From Frigoribacterium sp. JB110 (GTDB lineage Bacteria > Actinomycetota > Actinomycetes > Actinomycetales > Microbacteriaceae), in the NCBI RefSeq assembly GCF_900163665.1, contig NZ_FUIA01000016.1:62001-126000 (forward strand): a DNA stretch of 64,000 nt, written 5' to 3'. This document shows positions 17,204 through 26,839 of the stretch, one piece after another. Position numbers and translations under genes: made by a program. The stretch's first letter is position 1. Each line of letters starts with the position of its first letter. Below the pieces are notes generated by a model. The model worked only from the letters and a program-made list of their open reading frames with translations, did not search any database and was not told where the DNA came from.

Positions 17204-18032
17204 GCTTCATGAAACGCTTCGCCCAGAACAGGCTGGCCGTCGTCGGCCTGGTCATCCTCGCCCTCGCGGCGCTGTTCGTGATGATCGGGCCGCTGCTGTA
17301 CCCGACCGATCAGGTGCACACGAACCTCGAAATCGCCGACCTGAAGCCGGGCGAGCAGGGGCACCCGCTCGGCACTGACGCGCTCGGGTACGACGTGCTC
17401 GGCCGCCTCATGATCGGCGGACGCACATCGCTGCTCGTCGGCATCTTCGCCGGCCTCTTGGCCACCGTGATCGGCACGATGTGGGGCGCTGTCGCGGGCT
17501 ACGTCGGCGGGATCGTCGATGCCATCATGATGCGCATCGTCGACGCCGGAATCGCGATCCCGGCGATCTTCCTGCTGCTCGTGCTGTCGAGCATCGTCCA
17601 ACCCAGCGCGGTCATCATGATCGTCGTCATCGGTGTCGTGTCGTGGCTCGTGCCCGCACGCCTGGTGCGCGCCGAGGCGCTGTCGGTGAAGACCCGCGAC
17701 TACGTGGTCGCCGCCCGCGCGATGGGCGCCTCGCACACGCGCATCGTCGGCCGCCACATCGTGCCGAACACCGTCGGAACGGTCGCCGTCAACGCGACGT
17801 TCCAGGTCGCGGACGCGATCCTGCTCGTCGCCTACGTGAGCTTCCTCGGCATGGGCCTGCAGCCGCCGGCCACCGACTGGGGCGCCATGCTCAGCAACGG
17901 CCTCGGCCTCATCTATCAGGGCGCCTGGTGGCTCATCCTGCCGCCAGGAATCGCGATCGTGCTCGTCGTCTGTGCGCTGAACTTCATCGGCGACGGCCTG
18001 CGCGATGTCTTCGACGTGAAGGGAAAGACGGC

Positions 18033-18036
<4 letters not shown>
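17200..18036 (+). CDS. Peptide ABC transporter permease (DppC-like)
   Basis: 278 aa. The N-terminal cytoplasmic segment and first helix (MKRFAQNRLAVVGLVILALA) are of DppC/OppC type, followed by HPLGTDALGYDVLGRLMIGG, a family signature. The EAA loop is KTRDYVVAARAMGASHTRIV (about 165-184). About six helices. GTG start in a 4-base overlap with the upstream permease, and ATGA overlap with the ATPase gene downstream. Confidence 0.9.
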
Positions 18037-19700
<1,664 letters not shown>

Positions 19701-19701
19701 C

Positions 19702-21204
19702 ATGACCCTTCCCCGTATCGCCATCGTCGGCATCGCGATCGAGTCGAGCGCGTACGCGGCCCACAAGGCCGACTACCGAGACTTCCCGGTGCTGACGGGA
19801 GACGCACTGTTCGAACGCTACGCCTTCCTCGCCGAGGGGGCGCCGCTGCGGGAGGCGGCCGAGTGGCTGCCGATATTCATGGCTCGCGCCATCCCCGGCG
19901 GTGCTGTGCGCCGCGAGGTGTACGACGATTTCAAGCAGCGGATCGTCGCGGGGCTGCGCGAGGCCGGCCCCGTCGACGGCGTGTACTTCGACATCCACGG
20001 CGCGATGAGCGTCGTGGATGTGGACGACGCCGAGGGTGACCTCGTCACCGCGGTGCGCGAGGTCGTCGGCGACGATGCCCTGATCGCCGCGCCGATGGAC
20101 CTGCACGGCAACATGTCGGAGACCCTCGCCCTCGCTCTGGACCTGCCGACGTGCTATCGCCTCGCACCGCACGAGGATGCGTGGGAGACCAAGGAGCGCT
20201 CGGCCGCACGCCTCGTCGAGTGGCTCGGCCGGGGCGATAAACCGATGACCGCATGGGTGCGGGTGCCGATCCTGCTGCCGGGGGAGAAGACATCGACGAG
20301 GGTCGAGCCTGCCCGCTCCCTGTACGCGCAGATCGATGACGTCGAGAAGACGCCGGGCGTCAGCGACCTCGGCCTGTGGATCGGCTACGCGTGGGCGGAC
20401 GAGCCGCGCTGCCACGCCACAGTGATGGTCACGGGCGACGAGATCGACGTCATCACGGCCGAGGTCGAGAGGATCGCCGGGGAGCTGTGGGACGCTCGCG
20501 ATGGCTTCGAGTTCGTCGGACCTCCAGGCACGCTCGACGAGGCCGTGGAGTCGGCCCTGGCGCACGAGGGTGAGAAGCCCTACCTGATCAGCGACTCGGG
20601 CGACAACCCAGGCGCGGGCGGCTCGGGCGACGTGACGTGGACGCTCGCTCGCCTGCTCGGCAAGCCCGAGCTGACACGTGCGGACGCGCCGGTGACGTAT
20701 GTCGCGTCCGTCTTCGACCACGAGGGCGTCGCCGCGCTGGCATCCGCCGCGGTGGGCTCCGAGGTCGACGTGACAGTCGGCGCTCGGGTCGATCACCGCG
20801 TCTCCGGCCCGGTGCGCCTCGCCGGCGTGCTCGAGTCATTCCACGCGGGCGACCCGGCCGCGGGCCGCATCGCCGTGATCCGCGTGGGAGGCATCCGGGC
20901 GGTCGTCACGGAGTTCCGCAAGGCCTACCACGACGTCGCCGATTTCCGGGCGATCGGGCTGGAGCCGACCGAAGCGGACATCGTCGTGACGAAGATCGGC
21001 TACCTCGAGCCGACCCTGTACGACGTCGCGAAGGGCTGGACGCTCGCGCTGACGCCCGGGCCGGTGGACCAGGACCTGGAACGGCTCGGCCACAGTCGCA
21101 TCGTGCGCCCGATGTTCCCCTATGACGACTTCGCGGAGCGGCCCGATCTGTCGGCGGCCGTGCTGCAGAACCGCCGCTACGTGCGCGGCTTCGTCGGCGC
21201 ATGA
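19702..21204 (+). CDS. M81-family metallopeptidase (MlrC-like)
   Basis: 500 aa with the MlrC N- and C-terminal domains. Metal-site regions are visible: FDIHGAMSV, the DAEGDLVTAVR aspartate and MDLHGNMSE. The usual N-terminal HETNTF-like motif is replaced by IAIESSAYAAH, so one expected ligand region is changed. C-terminal ISDSGDNPGAGGSGD is the standard MlrC_C loop. MlrC opens a linear microcystin peptide; other members' substrates are mostly unknown. ATG at 19702 is one base behind the ATPase stop, so it is co-expressed with peptide uptake and probably acts on the imported compound. Confidence 0.85.
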   Translation: MTLPRIAIVGIAIESSAYAAHKADYRDFPVLTGDALFERYAFLAEGAPLREAAEWLPIFMARAIPGGAVRREVYDDFKQRIVAGLREAGPVDGVYFDIHGAMSVVDVDDAEGDLVTAVREVVGDDALIAAPMDLHGNMSETLALALDLPTCYRLAPHEDAWETKERSAARLVEWLGRGDKPMTAWVRVPILLPGEKTSTRVEPARSLYAQIDDVEKTPGVSDLGLWIGYAWADEPRCHATVMVTGDEIDVITAEVERIAGELWDARDGFEFVGPPGTLDEAVESALAHEGEKPYLISDSGDNPGAGGSGDVTWTLARLLGKPELTRADAPVTYVASVFDHEGVAALASAAVGSEVDVTVGARVDHRVSGPVRLAGVLESFHAGDPAAGRIAVIRVGGIRAVVTEFRKAYHDVADFRAIGLEPTEADIVVTKIGYLEPTLYDVAKGWTLALTPGPVDQDLERLGHSRIVRPMFPYDDFAERPDLSAAVLQNRRYVRGFVGA

Positions 21205-21956
21205 GCGCGCAGGCGCCGGAATCAGGGGATCGGATGACCTTCTTCGAACTCGCCGTGCAGGATGCGCGGGGCCTCGCCGTCGCCGCGGATGTCCGCCCCG
21301 ACCGGATGGAGCTGTGCACCGCGCTGTCGACCGGCGGTGTGACGCCGTCATCCGGGCTCATCGAAGCGGCCGTGGACACGGAGGTGCCCGTGCACGTGCT
21401 GGTGCGCCCGCGAGAAGGCGGCTTCGAGTACGACGAGAGCGAGAAGGCGCTGATCGTGGCGGATGCGGCGCAGGCCGTCTCGCTCGGCGCCGCGGGTGTG
21501 GTCGTCGGCGGGCTCGCGGATGGCGTGATCGACGAGGCTCTCGTATTGCGGGTGCGCGAAGCCGTCGGGGACACCGAGGTGACGTTCCATCGGGCGTTCG
21601 ACCAGCTCAGCGATCTGGACGCTGGCGTCGAACGTCTCGCCGGTCTGGGCGTGACGCGCGTACTGACATCCGGGGGCGCTCCGTCGGCTCTCGAGGGCAT
21701 TGAGACGCTCCGCCGGCTTGTGCAGCGTGCGGCCGGGCGGGTGCAGATCATGGCGAGCGCTGGCGTGACGTCGGCGAACGCCGGAACGCTGGCCGACACC
21801 GGAGTCGACGCCGTGCACGCGTCGGCGAAGAGGGCCGTGGTCGAGCGCTTGGCCGTCGGCCTCGGCAGCGCGGCCGGCGCAGGCGAGGTCGTGTTCCACA
21901 CGGCGGACGCCGACGAGGCCCGCACGATCAAGGCAGCGCTGCGAGGAGAACGTTGA
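21201..21956 (+). CDS. cutC: CutC-family TIM-barrel protein
   Basis: 251 aa. The family line FFELAVQDARGLAVAA, DRMELCTALSTGGVTPSSG, VHVLVRPREGGFEYDESE and TFHRAFDQ is clear, as is RVLTSGGAPSALEG and IMASAGVTSANA. CutC was named for copper tolerance in E. coli, but there is no copper gene here; the fold is an enzyme-like TIM barrel. Placed between M81 and a ROK kinase, it more likely has a catabolic role in this operon. ATG at 21201 overlaps the upstream stop; a second ATG at 21234 is possible. Confidence 0.88.
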   Translation: MSAQAPESGDRMTFFELAVQDARGLAVAADVRPDRMELCTALSTGGVTPSSGLIEAAVDTEVPVHVLVRPREGGFEYDESEKALIVADAAQAVSLGAAGVVVGGLADGVIDEALVLRVREAVGDTEVTFHRAFDQLSDLDAGVERLAGLGVTRVLTSGGAPSALEGIETLRRLVQRAAGRVQIMASAGVTSANAGTLADTGVDAVHASAKRAVVERLAVGLGSAAGAGEVVFHTADADEARTIKAALRGER

Positions 21957-22864
21957 GCGCGCTCGGTATCGACTACGGCGGCACGAATACGAAGCTGCTG
22001 CTCGTCGACGAGAGCGGGGCGGTGCTCGCGCGGGAGACCGTGTCGACCGGAACGCTGGCGGAGCTCGGCGCTTCTGTTCATCGCTTCCTCGATACAGCGC
22101 CGGCGGCGGCGCAGTCGTTCGCCGTCACCGTGGCGGGAACGCTGGACCCGTCGACCGGAGTCGTGCGGCGCAGCGCGAACCTGCCGTGGCTGGACGGCGT
22201 GGCGCCGGCGGAAGTGCTGTCTGAGTCTCTCGGAGTCCCAGGTGTGGCCGTGCAGGACGGTGAGGCGGGGGCGATCGCCGAGGCTCGCTTCGGCGCCGGC
22301 CGGGGCAGCGACGAGGTGTTCGTGATTGTGCTCGGCACCGGCATCGCCGGGGCCCACGTGCTGAGCGGCTCAGTGCAGCGCGGTGCTCACGGAGGCGCGG
22401 GCGAAGTCGGGCATGTCCCGGTCGCCGACAACGGCGTGACCTGCTCGTGCGGCCAGGTGGGATGCCTGGAGACCGCGATCGGCGGGCAGCAGGTGGGTCT
22501 CCGTTGGAGAGATCGTGGTGCCGAGAACCAGGACGCGAGCGCACGGGACGTCGTAGAGGCAGCAGGTTCGGGAGACGAGGCGGCGGTCGCCGTCCTGGGC
22601 GATGCCGCCAGGGCCCTCGGCCGAGCGATCCTCAACGTGAGCGCTCTGGTGGACCCGGCGCTGATCGTCGTCGGCGGGGGTGTATCCCGCTCGCCTGAGT
22701 GGACCGTCGAGCCGGCCGTCGCATACGCCCGGGAGAACGCGACCTTCCACGTCGTGCCCGAGCTGCGGCTGGCTTCTCTGGGCGTGTGGGCAGGAGCCCA
22801 CGGCGCGGCCGCGGTGGCGGCGGATACGTTCGTCGGAGCGAGAGCGCAAGCCGACCGACCCTGA
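21953..22864 (+). CDS. ROK-family sugar kinase
   Basis: 303 aa, TTG start in a 4-base overlap with cutC, with GAGGAG just upstream. Motifs: ATP-binding LGIDYGGTNTKLLLVD (4-19), the Asp in AVQDGEAGAIAEARFG, GEVGHVPV as the ExGH motif, zinc site CSCGQVGCLET, and LIVVGGGVSR. These fit an active ROK kinase (glucokinase/NagK/mannokinase type), unlike the regulator at 13039. It would phosphorylate a sugar released or imported by the operon. The specific sugar is unknown. Confidence 0.85.
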   Translation: MSALGIDYGGTNTKLLLVDESGAVLARETVSTGTLAELGASVHRFLDTAPAAAQSFAVTVAGTLDPSTGVVRRSANLPWLDGVAPAEVLSESLGVPGVAVQDGEAGAIAEARFGAGRGSDEVFVIVLGTGIAGAHVLSGSVQRGAHGGAGEVGHVPVADNGVTCSCGQVGCLETAIGGQQVGLRWRDRGAENQDASARDVVEAAGSGDEAAVAVLGDAARALGRAILNVSALVDPALIVVGGGVSRSPEWTVEPAVAYARENATFHVVPELRLASLGVWAGAHGAAAVAADTFVGARAQADRP

Positions 22865-22885
22865 GCCGAGTGGGTCGTCGGCTCA
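22862..22885. terminator. Bidirectional hairpin between convergent genes
   Basis: TGAGCCGA (22862-22869) and TCGGCTCA (22878-22885) pair perfectly; the first arm contains the stop codon of the ROK kinase. It lies between convergent genes (the next ends at 22944). Confidence 0.5.
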
Positions 22886-22943
22886 CGGGACGCCTCCTGT
22901 CCGGACCGTCGTCCGCTCAGGTGCATCCAGCCTGATTCCTCGC

Positions 22944-23540
22944 TCACACGATCGCCGGTTCCCGCGTGGGCGCCGGTGCCGCCGAACGATCCCGCCCTGC
23001 GACCCTCGCAACGCGCTCCAGCCATCCGGCCCGCGTCGCCTCGCTCGCGTGGCGCACATTCGTGAATCGCATCGTGCGGACGGGGCGGATGCCGCAGAAG
23101 CTCAGCGTGTTCGCCGCGACCTGCTTCGCTGCGGTGTCGCCGGTGAACGGCAGGAGCCAGCGCGGGGTGTCGCTGGTGATGATCACGCGGCCGGAGCGTC
23201 CGGAGAGCAGGCCCTCCGGCAGCCCGTTGGAGCGGTAGCGGTAGGTGACCTTCGGCAGCAGAATGCGATCGAAGAAGCCTTTCAGCAGTGCCGGCGTCGA
23301 CGCCCACCAGGTCGGTGTGGCGACGACGATGCGGTCGGCGGCGAAGACGGCATCGAGCGCGTCGGCGAGGTCGGACTCGAGGGGCTGGTCGCCGCGGTAT
23401 CCGAAGTAGCTGATCGGATCGAAGTCGAGCTCGCGCAGAGCGAGCAGGCGGGCATCGCCGTGTGCGTCCGTGTAGCGGCGGGCGAGTGCCGCCGTGAGGG
23501 AATCGGGGTTCGGGTGGCCGTCGATGACGAGCGCGGACAT
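22944..23540 (-). CDS. Flavodoxin-fold NAD(P)H oxidoreductase
   Basis: 198 aa. MSALVIDGHPNPDSLTAALA is the FMN phosphate-binding start of NAD(P)H:quinone oxidoreductase/YwrO-type proteins; VVATPTWWASTPALLKGFFD is the second flavin loop. ATG at 23540 has GGAGG upstream; a longer frame to 23612 would consume the operator. It is divergent from a TetR regulator, suggesting induction by a small electrophile or drug. Substrate unknown. Confidence 0.85.
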   Translation of the reverse strand: MSALVIDGHPNPDSLTAALARRYTDAHGDARLLALRELDFDPISYFGYRGDQPLESDLADALDAVFAADRIVVATPTWWASTPALLKGFFDRILLPKVTYRYRSNGLPEGLLSGRSGRVIITSDTPRWLLPFTGDTAAKQVAANTLSFCGIRPVRTMRFTNVRHASEATRAGWLERVARVAGRDRSAAPAPTREPAIV

Positions 23541-23552
23541 GGTGCCTCCAGG

Positions 23553-23603
23553 GTTGATCTTGACAGTGCCCACAATCTGGACATTGCCAGGATCAACTAG
23601 AAT
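23553..23603. promoter_or_regulatory. TetR operator and divergent promoters
   Basis: GTTGATC (23553-23559) and GATCAAC (23591-23597) are perfect inverted arms spanning the 70-base divergent region. TAGAAT (23598-23603) sits 7 bases before the TetR ATG and is the likely -10 of a leaderless transcript. TTGATC read on the minus strand (23596-23591) could be the oxidoreductase -35. Confidence 0.5.
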
Positions 23604-23610
23604 CTTGCTC

Positions 23611-24189
23611 ATGTCAAGATCGTCGGCGAGCTATCACCACGGCAATCTCCGCGCCGCGCTGCTCGACGCGGCTGACGCGATGCTGGCCGAGAGCGGATCC
23701 GCCTCGCTCAGCCTGCGCGAAGTCGCGCGGCGAGCCGAAGTGAGTCACAACGCGCCCTACCACCACTTCGCCGATCGCACCGCGCTGCTGAAGGCCCTTG
23801 CCGAGCGTCACATGTCGCGCCTGCTCGAGGCGCAGCGCACTGTGGCGTCTTCGTCGAACGCGTCGACTCGGCTGCGCGACGTCGGGCGCGCGTATGTCGG
23901 CTACGCCGTCGCCCACCCGCAGGGATTCGGGGTCGTCTTCGACCCGGAGGTGTGCGTGCCGGGGCAGCCATCACCCACGATGGCGCCGCTCATCGAGGCC
24001 AACGAGCAGATCCTCGCCGAGATCGTCCGCGACGTCGCGCCTGAGCTCGATCCGGATGCTCGTGCGAGTGCGGAGGCGGGGCTGTGGGCCTTCGTGCACG
24101 GGCTCGCCGAGCTGATCATCGCGGGTCATCTGCCGCCCGAGTCGGCGGAGTCGGCTGTCGACGGGCTCGCGGCGGTCATCGCTCGGTAG
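23611..24189 (+). CDS. TetR-family regulator
   Basis: 192 aa. The HTH is LREVARRAEVSHNAPYHHFADRTALLKAL (first 20: LREVARRAEVSHNAPYHHFA), at about 34-62. The C-terminal half fits TetR_C_13/WHG-type ligand domains (GYAVAHPQGFGVVF; FVHGLAELIIAGHL). It is divergent from the flavodoxin-fold oxidoreductase and most likely represses it. Start at ATG 23611, apparently leaderless. Confidence 0.88.
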   Translation: MSRSSASYHHGNLRAALLDAADAMLAESGSASLSLREVARRAEVSHNAPYHHFADRTALLKALAERHMSRLLEAQRTVASSSNASTRLRDVGRAYVGYAVAHPQGFGVVFDPEVCVPGQPSPTMAPLIEANEQILAEIVRDVAPELDPDARASAEAGLWAFVHGLAELIIAGHLPPESAESAVDGLAAVIAR

Positions 24190-24196
24190 GTCGCGG

Positions 24197-24706
24197 CTAC
24201 CGGCGTGCCTGCGCAATCGCCCCCGACACCCGCTCATGCACGTCCTCGTCGCGGGCGACGATCCGGATGGCCTCCGCCCGCGTCGCCGTCGACGACAGCG
24301 TCTCCACCGCCGCGGCGATCGCATCGTCGAGCGGCCACCCGTACACGCCTGCGCTGATCAGTGGGAAGGCGATCGAGCGCGCGCCGATCTCGCCGGCCAC
24401 CTCGAGACAGCGGCGATAGCAGCTCGTCAGCAACGCCCGGTCACGTTGTCCGGCGGCGTAGTTCGGGCCCACCGTGTGGACCACCCACGTCGCCGACATG
24501 TCTCCCGCTGTCGTCCATCCGGCATCTCCCGTTGCCAGCCCGTGCGGGAACCGCGCGATGCAGTCGTCGAGCACTGCCGGGCCGCCCGCGCGATGGATCG
24601 CACCGTCGACGCCCCCACCGCCGCGCATCGCGTTGTTCGCCGCGTTCACCACGGCGTCGGTGCGCTGGGTCGTGATGTCGCCGAGGACTGCGGTGAGGGT
24701 GGGCAT
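24197..24706 (-). CDS. Macro-domain (O-acetyl-ADP-ribose deacetylase-like) protein
   Basis: 169 aa forming one macro domain: TAVLGDITTQRTDAVVNAAN, GGGGVDGAIHRAGG, VVHTVGPNY, and FPLISAGVYGWP. These are the ADP-ribose-binding loops of the YmdB/MacroD class, including the catalytic-side Asn and GGGVDxAIH loop. Such proteins remove ADP-ribose from proteins or O-acetyl-ADP-ribose. ATG at 24706 begins MPTLTAV; a TTG at 24730 would add eight residues with no better ribosome site. It ends 7 bases from the convergent TetR gene. Confidence 0.88.
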   Translation of the reverse strand: MPTLTAVLGDITTQRTDAVVNAANNAMRGGGGVDGAIHRAGGPAVLDDCIARFPHGLATGDAGWTTAGDMSATWVVHTVGPNYAAGQRDRALLTSCYRRCLEVAGEIGARSIAFPLISAGVYGWPLDDAIAAAVETLSSTATRAEAIRIVARDEDVHERVSGAIAQARR

Positions 24707-24763
24707 GGCGTCATTGTGCTCACGCAGCAACAGCGTTGCGCAAGCGGTCGGGGCGTGACCGCA

Positions 24764-25516
24764 TCACCGGATGCCCACATAGAAGCGCGACGTATCACTG
24801 CGGTGCAGCGCGCTGTAGTACTCAATTCGTGTGCCATCGGCATCCCACGCGACTGACTCGATGGACAAAGCGGGCTGCCCGGCGTCGAGTGACAGCAGCT
24901 CGGCTTCCTGCGCGTCGGGAATCACCGCCTGAAGCCACCGGTCCGCACCGGAGACCTCGGTGCGGTAATTGCGACGCAGATGGTCGTACAGGGAGCGATT
25001 CTCAAGATTCGCTTTCGGAATCCCTGGGAACAGCGCCAGCGGAAGTGATGTCTCGACGAGCAGCCAGGGCGAGCCGTCTACGGAGCGAAGTCGGCGCAAT
25101 CGAGTCACGCGTGCACCTCGGGGGATCTGAAGGGCTTCCGCTTCGCGCGGGGTCGCCTCGTCGTCGGTCTGTGCCAGCACACGCGTATGCACCGACCGTC
25201 CCGTGGCCTGCAGGTCGGCGAGGGAACCCGCGTTCGAACCGATGAAGCTCAGGTCTGATCGCGACGGGGAGACGAACGACCCCTTGGCCGCGATCTTGTA
25301 GATGTGGCCGCTGCGCACGAGCGCCGCGAGTGCCTCACGCACGACCGTGCGCGACACTCCGAACTGGTCGATGAGCTCGGCTTCTGACGGAAGCGCCTGG
25401 TCGGGTCGAAGCGCGTCATAAGTGATCGCCTCGCGCAGGGCCGTCGCCAACTGTTGCCACAGTGGCCGATCCGACGTTCGATCCAGCCTGTAGTCCCGTA
25501 GCGCGCGTGCGCTCAT
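24764..25516 (-). CDS. GntR-family (HutC/UTRA) regulator of the downstream polyol operon
   Basis: 250 aa. N-terminal GntR wHTH: QALPSEAELIDQFGVSRTVV and REALAALVRSGHIYK. C-terminal UTRA ligand domain: RVTRLRRLRSVDGSP, SLPLALFPG, SLYDHL and DGTRIEYYSALHRSDTSRFY. UTRA domains bind sugar-phosphates or amino-acid-like effectors. It is divergent from the sugar ABC operon, whose promoter has a palindrome just downstream of the -10, so it very likely represses that operon. Confidence 0.9.
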   Translation of the reverse strand: MSARALRDYRLDRTSDRPLWQQLATALREAITYDALRPDQALPSEAELIDQFGVSRTVVREALAALVRSGHIYKIAAKGSFVSPSRSDLSFIGSNAGSLADLQATGRSVHTRVLAQTDDEATPREAEALQIPRGARVTRLRRLRSVDGSPWLLVETSLPLALFPGIPKANLENRSLYDHLRRNYRTEVSGADRWLQAVIPDAQEAELLSLDAGQPALSIESVAWDADGTRIEYYSALHRSDTSRFYVGIR

Positions 25517-25573
25517 CGAAGAACCCCTCCTCGCCGCGCCCTGGTGTTCGCCGCGTCGATTGCTTCATCCATG

Positions 25574-25602
25574 TTGACACCTCTCTCGCACATCCCTATA
25601 TT
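25574..25602 (+). promoter_or_regulatory. Strong sigma-70-type promoter of the polyol operon
   Basis: TTGACA (25574-25579), exactly 17 bases, then TATATT (25597-25602). This is close to the consensus for the primary sigma factor and stands out from the GC-rich surroundings. Predicted start near 25609. Confidence 0.8.
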
Positions 25603-25612
25603 AACGTCATGA

Positions 25613-25634
25613 CCAACTTGTCATGATGAGTTGG
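25613..25634 (+). promoter_or_regulatory. GntR-type operator over the start of transcription
   Basis: Imperfect 22-bp palindrome: CCAACT (25613-25618) and AGTTGG (25629-25634) around a central TCATGA palindrome (25621-25626). A second TCATGA lies at 25607-25612. Its place just downstream of the -10 would block the start of transcription. The divergent GntR protein is the likely ligand-controlled repressor. Confidence 0.65.
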
Positions 25635-25727
25635 TTGTTACAACTCGCAATCACGCCGCCGCCGGATGCAACGGATGGCGGCGGCAACCGTCCGTCGCAA
25701 CGCAGCGAAACCACAGGAGACACAACG

Positions 25728-26804
25728 ATGTCGTTTCTCAAGTCATGGCGCACCGGCGCCGCCGTACTCGCTCTCGGGGCGCTCGCCCTCACCGGCTGCT
25801 CGGGCGGCTCGCCCGATTCAGATGCAGCACACGGGGAGGGGGAGCCGATCTCGATCGCCCTCAGCAATGGATTCGTGAATGGATGGCGCCTCACGCTCAT
25901 CAACCAGGTCGAGAAAGTCACGGACGAGCTCCAGGAACAGGGCGTCGTAAGCGACTTCAGCTCGGTGAACGCACCGGGCGAGAACAGCGCGACCGAACAG
26001 GCGTCCCAGATCCGCAGCCTGATGCTGGAGGACCCGGATGTTCTCGTCGTCATCCCCGCTTCGTCGACCGCGCTCGTTCCCGTGGTCGAAGAGGCATGCG
26101 CGGCCGACATCACCGTCATCGTGCTCGACGCCGACATGGACGCACCCTGCGCCACGATCGTGAGGAACGACTACGCGAAGTGGGGGGAGGTGTCGCTCCA
26201 GCCCGCTCTCGACGCCATCGATGGCGAAGGCAACATCGTTCTCAACCGCGGTGTGATCGGTTCGCAGCCCGACGAGGAGTTCTACGCCAGGCAGCAGGAG
26301 ATGCTCACCGACTATCCGGATGTTGAAGTGGCCGCTGAGATCAAGGGGTTCTGCGACAGCAGCACTGCACAGAAGGAGATCACCGGCATGCTGGGGTCGC
26401 TTCCCGAGGTTGCAGCCGTGCCCGGCTGCATCGGCGGGATGGGCATCGTCCAGGCATTCGAATCGGCCGACCGCGAGGCGCCCGTCGTCGTCTTCGACAC
26501 CGACGGCAAGTCGCTCAAGTACTGGCAGGAATCGGGCATCGACAACGGCTCGTTCTCGGCGCTCACCGACCCCGGACAGGGCGTCGCTGCCATCTACGTT
26601 GCGCTGGAGAAGCTCGCCGGAGAGGACGTCCCCGAAGAGCTGATCCTGCCGCTGGTCGAGATCACGCAGGACGACCTCGACTACTGGGTCGAGAACCTCT
26701 CCGCCGATGAGTACGCCGCCTACCCCTGGGATGAGGAGAGCGTCTCCGCTGCGATCGACGCGGTCAACGCCGGAGAAGACGCCGAGGCGCCGGCGATCAG
26801 ATAG
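25728..26804 (+). CDS. Ribose-type ABC transporter substrate-binding lipoprotein
   Basis: 358 aa. Signal peptide with lipobox LTGC (Cys24) followed by a Ser/Gly-rich linker. The body is a type I periplasmic-binding fold: ISIALSNGFVNGWRLTLINQ, SQIRSLMLEDPDVLVVIPAS, VIVLDADMDAP. ATG at 25728 was chosen because CAGGAGA precedes it; earlier in-frame starts lie in the leader. First gene of the operon, with an about 120-base leader carrying the operator. It captures the operon's sugar or polyol. Confidence 0.9.
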   Translation: MSFLKSWRTGAAVLALGALALTGCSGGSPDSDAAHGEGEPISIALSNGFVNGWRLTLINQVEKVTDELQEQGVVSDFSSVNAPGENSATEQASQIRSLMLEDPDVLVVIPASSTALVPVVEEACAADITVIVLDADMDAPCATIVRNDYAKWGEVSLQPALDAIDGEGNIVLNRGVIGSQPDEEFYARQQEMLTDYPDVEVAAEIKGFCDSSTAQKEITGMLGSLPEVAAVPGCIGGMGIVQAFESADREAPVVVFDTDGKSLKYWQESGIDNGSFSALTDPGQGVAAIYVALEKLAGEDVPEELILPLVEITQDDLDYWVENLSADEYAAYPWDEESVSAAIDAVNAGEDAEAPAIR

Positions 26805-26839
26805 CGAATCGAGAGCTGGACGAGCAACAGGACACGAAC

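Noticed and set aside
21201..21956. Copper homeostasis role for CutC
   Set aside because: The gene is embedded in a peptide/sugar operon with no copper site; the copper-linked gene here is copZ at 54579, which lies elsewhere.
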